The translations under genes and the position numbers were made by a program. Positions 45,361 to 54,717 of a DNA stretch of 64,000 nt are shown here, in pieces; positions within the stretch are counted from its first letter, which is position 1; every line of letters starts with the position of its first letter. A model generated the notes under the pieces. The model made no database searches and had not been told where the DNA came from. It saw only the letters and a list, made by a program, of their open reading frames with translations. The DNA is from Caldilineaceae bacterium. GTDB taxonomy: Bacteria; Chloroflexota; Anaerolineae; Caldilineales; Caldilineaceae. The stretch lies in contig JAHBVF010000022.1 in the NCBI GenBank assembly GCA_019637685.1, positions 57,524 through 121,523 of the forward strand, read 5' to 3'.

Positions 45361-46202
45361 AGATGACGTTATCTCCACTTGTTCAGCTAGGGCGACGCTT
45401 AGGTCTAGGCAAAGTAAAACGTTTTATACGGTCCAGGTGGAATGAGCGCCAGGAAGCCTGGTTTCAGCGCCATCAGGTAGCTTTTGCCCAGGATTTAAGC
45501 TTTACTGAAATGGCGGCGCGGTTCCCGGAGCGAAATGACATGCATGCTTATGCTGTGCATTATTACGCTCACAATTTGCCGGATGCGCTGCGCCAACACC
45601 GCACTTATTATAAACAAAGTCTGCGCGGCTTCGGAGAAAACGCCTTTCATGCTATGTGGTGGATGTTGTTGCGCGAATATCAGCCAGGACTGTGCCTGGA
45701 AATCGGTGTCTATCGCGGCCAGGTAATCTCACTGTGGGCTATGATTGCTCAGATAGTGAATTTTTCTTGTGAAATTCATGGTATATCACCCTTTACCCCA
45801 CTGGGCGACGCTGTTAGTGTGTATCGTGAAGATGTGGATTACTTGACCGATACACTAAATTCTTTCAAACACCTTAATCTTCCTGCACCAACGTTGGTCA
45901 AGGCACTTTCTACGGAACCTGCGGCAATAGAGCATATTGCAAGCCACAGTTGGGATTTGATTTACATTGATGGCAACCATGACTATGAGATCGTTTTAGC
46001 GGACTACAGACTATGTCGGGATCATCTTGCGGTAGGCGGTTTGCTGGTCATGGACGACGCAAGTGTAAACACTGCGTTCCGTCCTCCGCAGTTCTCGTTT
46101 GCCGGGCATCCTGGCCCATCACAAGTGATGGCTGAATATGCAATGCACGAATTGCAATTCCTCGGCGCAATAGGCCATAACAACATATTCCAAAAAATCT
46201 AG
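45351..46202 (+). CDS. Class I SAM-dependent methyltransferase
   Basis: A 283-residue protein (ATG 45351; ATG 45363 is equally possible). The SAM-binding motif is CLEIGVYRGQVISLWAMIA and the acidic strand motif WDLIYIDGNHDYEIVLADY is typical of Methyltransf_24-type enzymes. VGGLLVMDDAS follows. It overlaps the end of the preceding glycosyltransferase by 10 bp if the first ATG is used. It probably methylates a sugar of the repeat unit. Confidence 0.78.
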   Translation: MDVKMTLSPLVQLGRRLGLGKVKRFIRSRWNERQEAWFQRHQVAFAQDLSFTEMAARFPERNDMHAYAVHYYAHNLPDALRQHRTYYKQSLRGFGENAFHAMWWMLLREYQPGLCLEIGVYRGQVISLWAMIAQIVNFSCEIHGISPFTPLGDAVSVYREDVDYLTDTLNSFKHLNLPAPTLVKALSTEPAAIEHIASHSWDLIYIDGNHDYEIVLADYRLCRDHLAVGGLLVMDDASVNTAFRPPQFSFAGHPGPSQVMAEYAMHELQFLGAIGHNNIFQKI

Positions 46203-46204
46203 GT

Positions 46205-47071
46205 ATGTACATTATGGATTATCTACGAGTGCAACTTCGGCATCATCCGCGACTCAAGGCAGGGCTGCTTCCTCGCTATGTTCGCCTGTTACACTGGTTT
46301 TGGCAATTGCGGAATTTTCTGACGGGTCACCGCCCGATTGTGTTCAGTGCTGGCGAGCATATGCTCAAGCTACACCCAGACGGTTCAGTTCCTGAAGTCT
46401 TATATACGGGCAATTTTGAAGCGGTTGAGCGAGATTTTGTGGCGACATGTCTAGTGCCAGGCATGGTGGTGGTAGATGCCGGTGCAAATGTCGGACTCTA
46501 TACGGTAATTTCGTCAGCATTGGTTGGGGCCAACGGTAGGGTGTATGCATTTGAACCGGGAAGACTCACTTTTGAGCGCTTGCAACGAAATCTGTATCTC
46601 AACCAGTGTCAAAATGTGATAGCTACTCGTGTCGCGCTTTCCAATACAAACTCGCCAATGGTTCTACGTGTCGATGCTGCTCACCCGACATTGGATGGTC
46701 ATCGATTTGTTCGCCCCATGGATGAGGTCATTCACCCCACCGCCACTGACGAAATTGTGAAGTGCCAGACGCTTGATGATTGCTTACGACAACAGGGTGT
46801 AGATAGAATTCATTTCATGAAAGTAGATGTGGAAGGCGCTGAGCTTGCCCTGCTGCAAGGTGCTGAATTAACGTTAAAGCGTTCGACAGACATTACAGTG
46901 ATATTGGAATGCACTCAAAATCGTCAACAGGTACAGAATTTGCTGGATCGGCACGGTTTTCAATATTTCAAGTGGGATTGTGATGAACAGATTCTCAAAC
47001 CGTCTACATTTGATGAGGCAGTTGTCACCGGCAACGTTATCGTGCGCCGGGCGGTGGAGAGAATCCAATGA
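46205..47071 (+). CDS. FkbM family methyltransferase
   Basis: A 288-residue enzyme. The FkbM blocks VVVDAGANVGLYTVISSALV, GRVYAFEPGRLTFERLQRN and IHFMKVDVEGAELALLQGAE are complete, giving a class I SAM fold. FkbM enzymes O-methylate hydroxyl groups, often in surface glycans. It begins three bases after the previous gene, and its stop overlaps the next start as ATGA. Confidence 0.88.
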   Translation: MYIMDYLRVQLRHHPRLKAGLLPRYVRLLHWFWQLRNFLTGHRPIVFSAGEHMLKLHPDGSVPEVLYTGNFEAVERDFVATCLVPGMVVVDAGANVGLYTVISSALVGANGRVYAFEPGRLTFERLQRNLYLNQCQNVIATRVALSNTNSPMVLRVDAAHPTLDGHRFVRPMDEVIHPTATDEIVKCQTLDDCLRQQGVDRIHFMKVDVEGAELALLQGAELTLKRSTDITVILECTQNRQQVQNLLDRHGFQYFKWDCDEQILKPSTFDEAVVTGNVIVRRAVERIQ

Positions 47072-48132
47072 GCAAGGGGATGCTGCCAGCAGACACTTTA
47101 CGTGTACGTATTGCTATGATCTATCCGCTAAGTATTACGTTGGGTGGGTTTGAGCACCAGGCAATCCAAACCTGCCGTGCGTTACAAGTAGCGGGGGTAG
47201 ACGCGCAACTCTTGGACTGGAATAAAGCCGACGATGAATTCGACATCCTGCACCTTTTTGGGGCGTCGGCACACTGGTATGAAATCAGCCAGGCAGCAGC
47301 AAAAAAATCTAGGATCGTCGTCACAGCATTAGGGGCACCCGCACGGTGGAAACAACCTCTATTTCGTTGGTTGGGATGGGCCGCAATGATGGGCGGTCGG
47401 ATACTGAGACAACAGAGTTCATACGAGCAGGCGTATCGCTCGTTGCGGTGCGCAAGTTATATAGTTTGCCTGAACGAGTTTCAACGTAGGTTCTATCAGT
47501 CTGCATATCAGCTGCCCACCACCAAGACGGCAGTTGTGCCCAATGGTGTGCCGTCATCGCGGTATACAGGAGATGCTGCGCTTTTTACAGCAAAGTACGG
47601 CATTCGAGATTACGTACTCTTTACAGGAAACATTGTTGAGCGTAAACGCCCTCTGCAATTGGCGCGTGTCCTCAAGCGGTGCAACTGGCCAGGTGTATTT
47701 ATAGGTGGCACCCTCAATTCCGCCAGTGAACGTGCCTATGCACAGGAATTTGAATCTGCACTCAAGGACGCACCAAACTTGATATGGATCAAAGGACTGG
47801 CCTACGACGATCCGCTGTTAGACAGTGCTTATGCCGGGGCGCGTGCGCTGTGTTTGCCGTCAGCGGACGAGAGTCAGCCGCTATCAGCGATGGAAGCGAT
47901 GGCGGCGGGCGCGCCGGTCATCCTGGCTGATTTGCCCTATGCTCACCAAGCGCCGTTTGAGAAGACAGTCCGTTGCAGATTGGATGACGACTTATCATTG
48001 GAACATGCAATTCGGATGATCACGGACGCACCGGCGCAGCACCGTCACGTTTTACCTGAAGAGTACTCCTGGGACAAAGTAGCCCAACAGCTGGTTGCAG
48101 TATATCAACGGGTGATGGAGCCAGATGCATGA
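47068..48132 (+). CDS. Family 4-type glycosyltransferase
   Basis: A 354-residue GT-B fold transferase. Its N-terminal half (AMIYPLSITLGGFEHQAIQT) and C-terminal half (LPSADESQPLSAMEAMAAGA, with the E-x7-E type motif) are as in GT4 enzymes. YVLFTGNIVERKRPLQLARV marks the donor-binding domain. It is coupled to its neighbours by 4-bp overlaps on both sides. Confidence 0.85.
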   Translation: MSKGMLPADTLRVRIAMIYPLSITLGGFEHQAIQTCRALQVAGVDAQLLDWNKADDEFDILHLFGASAHWYEISQAAAKKSRIVVTALGAPARWKQPLFRWLGWAAMMGGRILRQQSSYEQAYRSLRCASYIVCLNEFQRRFYQSAYQLPTTKTAVVPNGVPSSRYTGDAALFTAKYGIRDYVLFTGNIVERKRPLQLARVLKRCNWPGVFIGGTLNSASERAYAQEFESALKDAPNLIWIKGLAYDDPLLDSAYAGARALCLPSADESQPLSAMEAMAAGAPVILADLPYAHQAPFEKTVRCRLDDDLSLEHAIRMITDAPAQHRHVLPEEYSWDKVAQQLVAVYQRVMEPDA

Positions 48133-49169
48133 CGACGCGTATGGAGAGTCGCTGGTTTCCTGGCTTGACTTGGACTGGGCTAGCCGTCGTTCTGCTATTA
48201 TTGGGGATGATTGCCTTTGATGCGTTGCAAGTGAATCTTATCTTTCTCAGACTGGAGCAGGTACTTACTCAATCCGACGTCGGCGTAGAGGACAAAGGTA
48301 AAGCACTCCAGGAGATTCGCTTGGCGCGCAGCCAGCTTTCTGATCGAATGTCGAAGCGTCAGTCAATAGCTTTGTACGCTGTTGACCGTCTGTTGGCGCA
48401 AATTGAACTCAATCCATCTGGTACTTCTACGCCAGCAAGTTGGACTCTACACGATTGGAGTCCCTGGCGATTGCCCGAAGCGGTTCCTCTCAGCCAGGAT
48501 GTACTATTATTGGGGGCAATAGTGATATCAGATGACGTGGATTTTGCTCTAACGGGTAATGTCCAGATTGCTTTGTTGATAAAGCCACGCCACTCTGATC
48601 TTCATACAAATCAGGTTGAATTTGACTCACCCGGTTGGCGGATTATCGAAACTGCGGAAGGATGGGTGGTTTTGGGTTCGGCAAGAAACTGGGTACACAA
48701 TGCTGGGTTTGAATGGCCATCGCCTGATCCACGTGCGATTAGTGGTTTAGTTTCGCCCATCAACTGGGGCTACGGTGGGCCAGATGCCTACCAACGGTTA
48801 CAGCTAAGAGAAGTTGATAAACAGCATCCGGGTCAATCAGTTTGTGCGGTTGGCGCAGTACGGATTATGCCGCCGTTTCAGCCGTTAATGCCAGGTCGAT
48901 GGGCATTATTTGGGGCTGAGTTTCGAACTATACAGGGGGCAGGAGCGCAGCCATATTTGATGGCTATGTCTCCCGTCGATGGCTCAGTTCCAGCCGTGGG
49001 ACGTTTGGCCGTTATCAATGAAGTAGACTATTGGCAGAAGGGCTATGGCCTTCTACAGATACAAGAAGATTGGCTGGTTTCTCTCGTAACCGATACCCCC
49101 GATGGTTTGCAGAATGAGAATTGTATCGATAACCTGTTCGTTGTTCTCTTGCCTGAAGTGAGTCCTTAA
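48129..49169 (+). CDS. Single-pass membrane protein of unknown function
   Basis: A 346-residue protein. One membrane helix at about residues 13-34 (GLAVVLLLLGMIAFDALQVN) is followed by an extracytoplasmic region with no recognised domain. Segments such as WVHNAGFEWPSPDP and GYGGPDAYQRLQLREVDKQH suggest a beta-sandwich of carbohydrate-binding type. It overlaps the glycosyltransferase before it by 4 bp and the polymerase after it by one base. A role beside the polymerase is plausible but not shown. Confidence 0.7.
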   Translation: MTTRMESRWFPGLTWTGLAVVLLLLGMIAFDALQVNLIFLRLEQVLTQSDVGVEDKGKALQEIRLARSQLSDRMSKRQSIALYAVDRLLAQIELNPSGTSTPASWTLHDWSPWRLPEAVPLSQDVLLLGAIVISDDVDFALTGNVQIALLIKPRHSDLHTNQVEFDSPGWRIIETAEGWVVLGSARNWVHNAGFEWPSPDPRAISGLVSPINWGYGGPDAYQRLQLREVDKQHPGQSVCAVGAVRIMPPFQPLMPGRWALFGAEFRTIQGAGAQPYLMAMSPVDGSVPAVGRLAVINEVDYWQKGYGLLQIQEDWLVSLVTDTPDGLQNENCIDNLFVVLLPEVSP

Positions 49170-50686
49170 TGCCCGATCCTCGACAGATTTTCTGGCTGTT
49201 TATTGCCCTGAGTGTGCCAGTTTGGCTGTTGTTGATCCGCCGCGAACGCTGGCTGGTTTTCTGGATATGCTTCACTGTTACCATCAACTTGTTTGACACC
49301 ACCATTGGCGTGAATTTACTGGCTACGCGCTTGGCAGGATTATTGTTGTTGCCAATCACGGTTCAGATCGTGCCGGTTGTATCTAGGACGCGTTCTGGGC
49401 GAGCGCTCCTTTTGTTGTTCTTCTATTCGGCTTTGCTGGGCCTGATATTCGGCTACTTGATTCCCTGGCCCGCTGGTGGATACGATCGGGCATTCAATCA
49501 GACGGCCGCGGGGCGAGCGAGCATCTATATGATTCGTCTGACTGCTGATTTCAGTGTGGCATTGTTTGTTGCTCGCTGGGTTGCCCACACACGCCGATTG
49601 GATTTGGTTATTCGATATCTTCTCATAGGGACCACCGTGGCAGCACTAGGATCTGTCATCCAACAGATCACACAGGTGGATATGTACTTTTGGTTGACTG
49701 GGCTCAGTCGAGACCTTTCTGCAATTGGTCGTACGCGAGGGCTTAACTATGAACCGCGAGGCTTGGGTCTTATTCTGGCACATGGGATGTTGTTGCTGAT
49801 TCTCTTGTATGTGCAACGACGATCTCTAAAAACAGTTGGGTTGTTCGGCCTTCATGCTGTGGCTTTCATCTTCACAGCTTCTACTTCTGCTGCGGTGGCT
49901 TTGGCAGCAGGATTAGGGGTGTTTGTTCTTTCTAATCTTAAGAAACGGAGTTTTTATTCTGCCCTCATGCGGTTCGCACTGGTAGGAAGTTTGCTTGTCG
50001 TTGCTCTGGTCGCTGCCGAAAGCACTGGTGTAACTTCTTGGTCAAGCAATTTGAGAACACGGTTATCTACAGAGTACAGACAGGATTCGCTTCCTGCAAC
50101 CTGGATCGAGGCGGTTGCTTATCGGTTGGATTTTTTTGACGGCCCACCATTGATCTTTCTTGGATCACATCCATTGTATCTTTTCACCGGTACGGGACCT
50201 GGCCTAATATCTCTTCCTGCTACGGCATATTTGCCTCCACTATCGATATATAGCTGGCTTACCGGCACGGGCCTTAACAATGTGCCAACTATGGGTGGAA
50301 TGCTGGAGCTTTCCAATACGGGTTTGATCGGTCTGGCACTCTGGCTGGTTTTTGTTTATGCCGCGCTGCGGGCGTTTCGTTCACTGATGTTGGCGCATCC
50401 GCAAGAAAGACACAAGTGGGAGTTAGGTCGCAACGCGTGTATGCTTGCGGCAGTTTTGTACACGCTGCAAGCGTCTACTGCATCGTCCATCTGGGCTATA
50501 TTTATCGGCCTTGGTTTGGGGGCGGACTGGTTGGCAACCCAAGAACGTTATATCCAGCGCAAACAGAGAATCATAGAGGAGTTATCTCATGATGGATCCA
50601 TCGCTACCCTTGATTTCCGTTATCATCCCGACACGCAATCGGGTTCAACGACTAGAACGGGGTTTGGAACGCCTAATAGCGGATGA
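49169..50686 (+). CDS. O-antigen polymerase/ligase-like membrane protein
   Basis: A 505-residue protein with about 11-12 hydrophobic segments and one large loop in the second half (about 275-370), the layout of Wzy/WaaL proteins. GLNYEPRGLGLILAHGMLLL, with an arginine before a helix, and MGGMLELSNTGLIGLALWLV in the late part fit O-antigen ligase/polymerase. It presumably polymerises the repeat unit flipped by the Wzx-like protein. Its last 98 bp are shared with the next gene in another frame. Confidence 0.82.
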   Translation: MPDPRQIFWLFIALSVPVWLLLIRRERWLVFWICFTVTINLFDTTIGVNLLATRLAGLLLLPITVQIVPVVSRTRSGRALLLLFFYSALLGLIFGYLIPWPAGGYDRAFNQTAAGRASIYMIRLTADFSVALFVARWVAHTRRLDLVIRYLLIGTTVAALGSVIQQITQVDMYFWLTGLSRDLSAIGRTRGLNYEPRGLGLILAHGMLLLILLYVQRRSLKTVGLFGLHAVAFIFTASTSAAVALAAGLGVFVLSNLKKRSFYSALMRFALVGSLLVVALVAAESTGVTSWSSNLRTRLSTEYRQDSLPATWIEAVAYRLDFFDGPPLIFLGSHPLYLFTGTGPGLISLPATAYLPPLSIYSWLTGTGLNNVPTMGGMLELSNTGLIGLALWLVFVYAALRAFRSLMLAHPQERHKWELGRNACMLAAVLYTLQASTASSIWAIFIGLGLGADWLATQERYIQRKQRIIEELSHDGSIATLDFRYHPDTQSGSTTRTGFGTPNSG

Positions 50687-51449
50687 CTACCCTAACAAAG
50701 AAATTATCGTTTGCGATGGCGCTTCGACTGATGGAACAGTAGACCTGTTGCGCTCATATGGTGATGTGGTCCGTTGGATTTCGGAGGATGACGGTGGCGA
50801 GTTTCAAGCGCGCAATCGCGCTCTCCGGATGGCAACCGGAGAGATCATTCGCTATCTTAGCGATGACGATGAGCATGTTCCGGGAATCATGTTCTATGCC
50901 GTGCAGTACTTCAACAACTATTCTGATGTAGATATACTGTTCGGACAAGTTATCACTTATTATGAAGATGTCACTGGGAATGTGGTTATCAGTGACAATG
51001 CGCATAGGGGTACGGATTCAATTGCCCTGTCAAATTTCATTCGTCATCATCGCCCTTTGCCGAAAAGTGAAACCGTGTTTTTTCGCCGCAAGGTTATTGA
51101 TCAGATTGGCTTTTTTGACACGATCAGGGGAGCCGATTACGATTACTGGGCACACGCCTACAGTGCAGGTTTAAAGTTGGCTATTGCGGATGATGTATTT
51201 GTGCATGGATTTCGCTACGAATCGGGTGAACAGGGACTTGTCGACGCCTATAGAGGAACGGTTTTTACGAGTCTAGCTCTTGCGCAGCGCTATGGAACCT
51301 GGTTTGACAAATTATATGTATGGGTATTGCTGCCTTTTCAATTGCTAAAATATGAATTTATCCAAGTGATGCCTCCCAATCTAGTACGTAGCCTGCGTCA
51401 ACAGTTGTGGCGTTGGCGACAAAACAAAGTACCATCTGTGAGTAGCTGA
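50589..51449 (+). CDS. Family 2 glycosyltransferase
   Basis: A 286-residue GT2 enzyme with all N-terminal landmarks: LISVIIPTRNRVQRLERGLE, EIIVCDGASTDGTVDLL and ISEDDGGEFQARNRALRMA. The DDD metal site is in RYLSDDDEHVPG. The start is fixed by the family N-terminus, which makes the 98-bp overlap with the polymerase gene real. An EEL-encoding GAGGAG stretch in the upstream frame serves as ribosome site. Confidence 0.9.
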   Translation: MMDPSLPLISVIIPTRNRVQRLERGLERLIADDYPNKEIIVCDGASTDGTVDLLRSYGDVVRWISEDDGGEFQARNRALRMATGEIIRYLSDDDEHVPGIMFYAVQYFNNYSDVDILFGQVITYYEDVTGNVVISDNAHRGTDSIALSNFIRHHRPLPKSETVFFRRKVIDQIGFFDTIRGADYDYWAHAYSAGLKLAIADDVFVHGFRYESGEQGLVDAYRGTVFTSLALAQRYGTWFDKLYVWVLLPFQLLKYEFIQVMPPNLVRSLRQQLWRWRQNKVPSVSS

Positions 51450-51453
51450 GCCT

Positions 51454-52623
51454 ATGAATTCTGATCAGATAAGAACCATGCAGGTATGTCTAGAATATGT
51501 TCCCAGTTATGGCGGTAGCGCAGTGGCAGTTCGCGATTATGCGATTGCGATGGACTCGTTTGTGGTCGCTTTCACCTCTAATCGAAACCTGGGTTACACC
51601 CAGGGATGGGATGACAAGGTTCTACGCGTCCCCATTCGGCCTGATTTTTTGGGACGCGCGTATGCTGTCCCTGAATCGGGCGATGGCCTTAGCGCTTCTA
51701 GATTGATGCTTAGTCAGTCCAGCCTTGCTGTGCTACATTTGCTATATCGCTACCATATTCCGTGGGCCAGCACGATTGCCTACCAATCACAAATTCCTTA
51801 CTGGATTGTTCCCCATGGAATTCTGGATCCTCATGTTTTTACATACCGATCTTGGACCAAGAAGATCTGGTTGAAAGTTTTAGGGTCCCGTATCATGCAG
51901 CGTGCTGAGGCGGTGGTGTTTGTGACTGAGCGTGAACGACAAAAGGCATCTCCCTACACGCAGGGATGCAAGACACAGGTTATTCATTTACCGGTCGAGT
52001 ATGTAGATACTTCGAGAAGGGAGCGGATTCGTTTGGAAATTCGAGCCAGACATATTATTCCCGAAGAGGCACGTGTACTGGTTTGGATGGGGCGTTTACA
52101 CCCGATGAAGCGAATCCTTGAAACAATTGATGCGTTTGGACATGTCTGTGATCCCTCTCTACACCTCCTGATAATCGGACCCGATGACGTATTGAAGAAA
52201 GAAGACTGTGAGAATTACTGCCTGAAGCAAAACATCAAGAATGTGCATTTGCTCGGTCCAGTGTATGGGAACAGCAAGTATGACTACTATATGGCCTCCG
52301 ATGGGTTCATTTCCTTATCGTATAGAGAAAACTTCAATTATACACTTGCGGAAGCACTGGCCTGCGGATTACCAGCTATTCTGTCGCCGGGAAATGATCT
52401 GGCGTTAGACCTACACAGTCAAAACTGTGGATGGATGCTAAAGACCGAGGATGCGCATGAAGCCATAACAGCGATCAAGGAATTTGCTTTGGCACCTCAA
52501 GCTGTTTTGCATGAATTGGGAACGGCAGGTCAACAGTGGGCCCGAACTAATCTTGATTGGGAAACCTTCACGACTGCGTTGCGAGAATTAGCGATTGAGT
52601 CGACTAATGCAGCCCACTCATAA
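51454..52623 (+). CDS. Family 4 glycosyltransferase
   Basis: A 389-residue GT-B transferase. The N-terminal CLEYVPSYGGSAVAVRDYAI, the middle VPHGILDPHVFTYRSWTKKI, the donor-domain VLVWMGRLHPMKRILETIDA and the ENFNYTLAEALACGLPAILS E-x7-E motif are all present. It is 4 bp from the preceding gene. The sugar is unknown. Confidence 0.9.
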   Translation: MNSDQIRTMQVCLEYVPSYGGSAVAVRDYAIAMDSFVVAFTSNRNLGYTQGWDDKVLRVPIRPDFLGRAYAVPESGDGLSASRLMLSQSSLAVLHLLYRYHIPWASTIAYQSQIPYWIVPHGILDPHVFTYRSWTKKIWLKVLGSRIMQRAEAVVFVTERERQKASPYTQGCKTQVIHLPVEYVDTSRRERIRLEIRARHIIPEEARVLVWMGRLHPMKRILETIDAFGHVCDPSLHLLIIGPDDVLKKEDCENYCLKQNIKNVHLLGPVYGNSKYDYYMASDGFISLSYRENFNYTLAEALACGLPAILSPGNDLALDLHSQNCGWMLKTEDAHEAITAIKEFALAPQAVLHELGTAGQQWARTNLDWETFTTALRELAIESTNAAHS

Positions 52624-52647
52624 CAACACTAGACTGTAGGTCACGAA

Positions 52648-53646
52648 ATGCAGACAAATACACCTAGAATCTTGGTTACCGGCAGTTCCGGTTTTATCGG
52701 ATCTCATTTAGTTAGAACTTTGATAAATGATGGGCTAAACGTAATTGGCCTTGATGTTCACCCCCCCAAAATTGTTCCGAAGGATTATACATTCTTCGAA
52801 TGCAATATTTGTGACTTCCAGCGGTTAAGATCGATATTAACTGAAACTGCGCCAGAAATGATCATTCATCTGGCAGCCAGAACTGATCTGGATGAAAAAA
52901 CAGATATTCAAGGTTATTCAGCAAACACTGACGGTGTCAAAAACCTTGTTGACGCCATCAGGGATACCCCAACCGTTCGACGTTGTTTATTCACATCTTC
53001 ACAGCTTGTTTGTCGCCTTGGATATATTCCCAAAGATAGCCAAGACTATTGTCCCAACACTGTATACGGTCAGAGCAAAGTCCTCACAGAGAAAATCGTG
53101 CGAGAAAATGACGGTGGTCGGGTGGTCTGGTGTCTTGTACGTCCTACCACTGTGTGGGGACCGGGGATGAATTCGCATTATCTACGTTTTTTCCGCATGA
53201 TTCAAAACGGACGTTATTTTCATGTAGGCCACCGACCGCTGAGGAAAACCTACGGGTTTGTCGGCAATGTTGTTTTTCAATACAAAAAGCTCCTGAGTGC
53301 AAAGAGCGAGCAGATTCATCGTGAGACATTTTATGTTGGGGATTATGAACCAATTGTCCTACAGCAATGGGTGAATGCCTTTCAAAGTGAGCTGAATGTG
53401 CGTCCTATTCGGACAGTGCCGACTTCATTAGCAAGATTTGGTGCTCGGATTGGTGATCTGTTGAACATTTTGGGGTTCAAATTTTTCCCATTTAACTCAT
53501 TCCGATTGACGAATGTACTCACCGAGTACCGTTTTGATCTTTCTGATTTAGAGAAAATTTGTGGACCTTTGCCGTTCAGTCTCCATCAGGGTGTGACGGA
53601 GACTGTCAAATGGCTGGTTTCAAACGATTTTCATGAGAATCAATGA
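52648..53646 (+). CDS. NAD-dependent sugar epimerase/dehydratase
   Basis: A 332-residue extended short-chain dehydrogenase. The NAD motif is VTGSSGFIGSHLVRTL, with IHLAARTDLDEKTD next, and the Y-x3-K catalytic pair is in VYGQSKVLTEKIV. An RPTTVWGPGM segment follows. The catalytic serine region reads LFTSSQLVCR. It probably modifies a nucleotide sugar used by the neighbouring transferases; the exact reaction cannot be told. Confidence 0.85.
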   Translation: MQTNTPRILVTGSSGFIGSHLVRTLINDGLNVIGLDVHPPKIVPKDYTFFECNICDFQRLRSILTETAPEMIIHLAARTDLDEKTDIQGYSANTDGVKNLVDAIRDTPTVRRCLFTSSQLVCRLGYIPKDSQDYCPNTVYGQSKVLTEKIVRENDGGRVVWCLVRPTTVWGPGMNSHYLRFFRMIQNGRYFHVGHRPLRKTYGFVGNVVFQYKKLLSAKSEQIHRETFYVGDYEPIVLQQWVNAFQSELNVRPIRTVPTSLARFGARIGDLLNILGFKFFPFNSFRLTNVLTEYRFDLSDLEKICGPLPFSLHQGVTETVKWLVSNDFHENQ

Positions 53647-53691
53647 ATTTCATGTCAAATCTTGGGCTATTTTTCTTTCGGAGGCAGTTTC

Positions 53692-54696
53692 ATGACACAT
53701 CAGAATAGAGTATTAGTAACTGGCGCTGGTGGCTTTATCGGTGGCCACATGGTTGCAGCGTTACTTCAACAAGGATTTCCAGTACGTGCCGTAGACATCA
53801 AACCGCAGTGGCAATGGTATCAGCGTTTTCCCGAGGCAGACAACCTCACTCTCGATTTGGGGCAAAAGGAAAATTGTTATCAGGCGGTCAACGGTTGTGA
53901 TTGGGTCTATAACTTCGCCGCCGACATGGGTGGCATGGGGTTTATTGAGAACAACAAGGCCTTATGTATGTTGACGGTCCTTATTAACACCCATATGCTC
54001 ATGGCCGCCCGCGATTGTGGTGCTACCCGCTTCTTTTTTGCATCTTCTGCGTGTGTATACGCAGGTTTCAAGCAAAAGACTGCCGACAATCCCGGTTTGA
54101 AAGAGGAAGACGCGTACCCCGCGGATCCGGAAGATGGCTATGGCTGGGAAAAGCTGTTCAGCGAGCGTATGTGTCGACACTTCCGGGAAGATTTCAGGTT
54201 GGCAACACGGGTAGCAAGATTCCATAACGTCTATGGTCCTTATGGCACATTTGACGGTGGCCGAGAAAAGGCCCCTGCAGCCATCTGTCGCAAGATTATT
54301 TCTGCTAAACTTTCAGGCGTCAACGAACTTGAGATATGGGGCGATGGGCAGCAGACACGCAGCTTCATGTACATCGATGATTGTCTGCATGGTGTCCAGG
54401 AAATTATGAAGAGTGACATTCTCGATCCTATCAATCTGGGTAGTGCCGAGATGGTGACCATCAATCAGCTTGTCGATGTGGTGGAAGAGATCGCTGGGGT
54501 TCACCTGAAGCGACGCTATAACCTTGACGCGCCCAAGGGTGTTCGGGGCCGTAGTAGTGATAACACATTGATCAGAAGCCAATTGGACTGGGAGCCTTCG
54601 ATTCCATTGCGAGAAGGGATGGAAAAAACCTATGCCTGGATATATGATCAGATGACAAGTGGTTCGAGCAAAGACGCTGTGTTCAATCGGTATTAG
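53692..54696 (+). CDS. GDP-mannose 3,5-epimerase-like enzyme (second copy)
   Basis: A 334-residue paralogue of the protein at 37633-38637, with the same length and the same motifs (GAGGFIGGHM, FFFASSACVYAG, YGWEK, GREKAPAAICRK, KGVRGRSSDNTLI). A GGAGG site lies 7 bp before the ATG. The end TYAWIYDQM is nearly identical at the DNA level to that of the first copy. The two genes are in direct orientation 16 kb apart and could recombine. It may differ from copy 1 in product ratio (galactose or gulose form), or be a simple duplication. Confidence 0.85.
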   Translation: MTHQNRVLVTGAGGFIGGHMVAALLQQGFPVRAVDIKPQWQWYQRFPEADNLTLDLGQKENCYQAVNGCDWVYNFAADMGGMGFIENNKALCMLTVLINTHMLMAARDCGATRFFFASSACVYAGFKQKTADNPGLKEEDAYPADPEDGYGWEKLFSERMCRHFREDFRLATRVARFHNVYGPYGTFDGGREKAPAAICRKIISAKLSGVNELEIWGDGQQTRSFMYIDDCLHGVQEIMKSDILDPINLGSAEMVTINQLVDVVEEIAGVHLKRRYNLDAPKGVRGRSSDNTLIRSQLDWEPSIPLREGMEKTYAWIYDQMTSGSSKDAVFNRY

Positions 54697-54717
54697 TGAG
54701 GGTAGTAAGCAAAGTTC

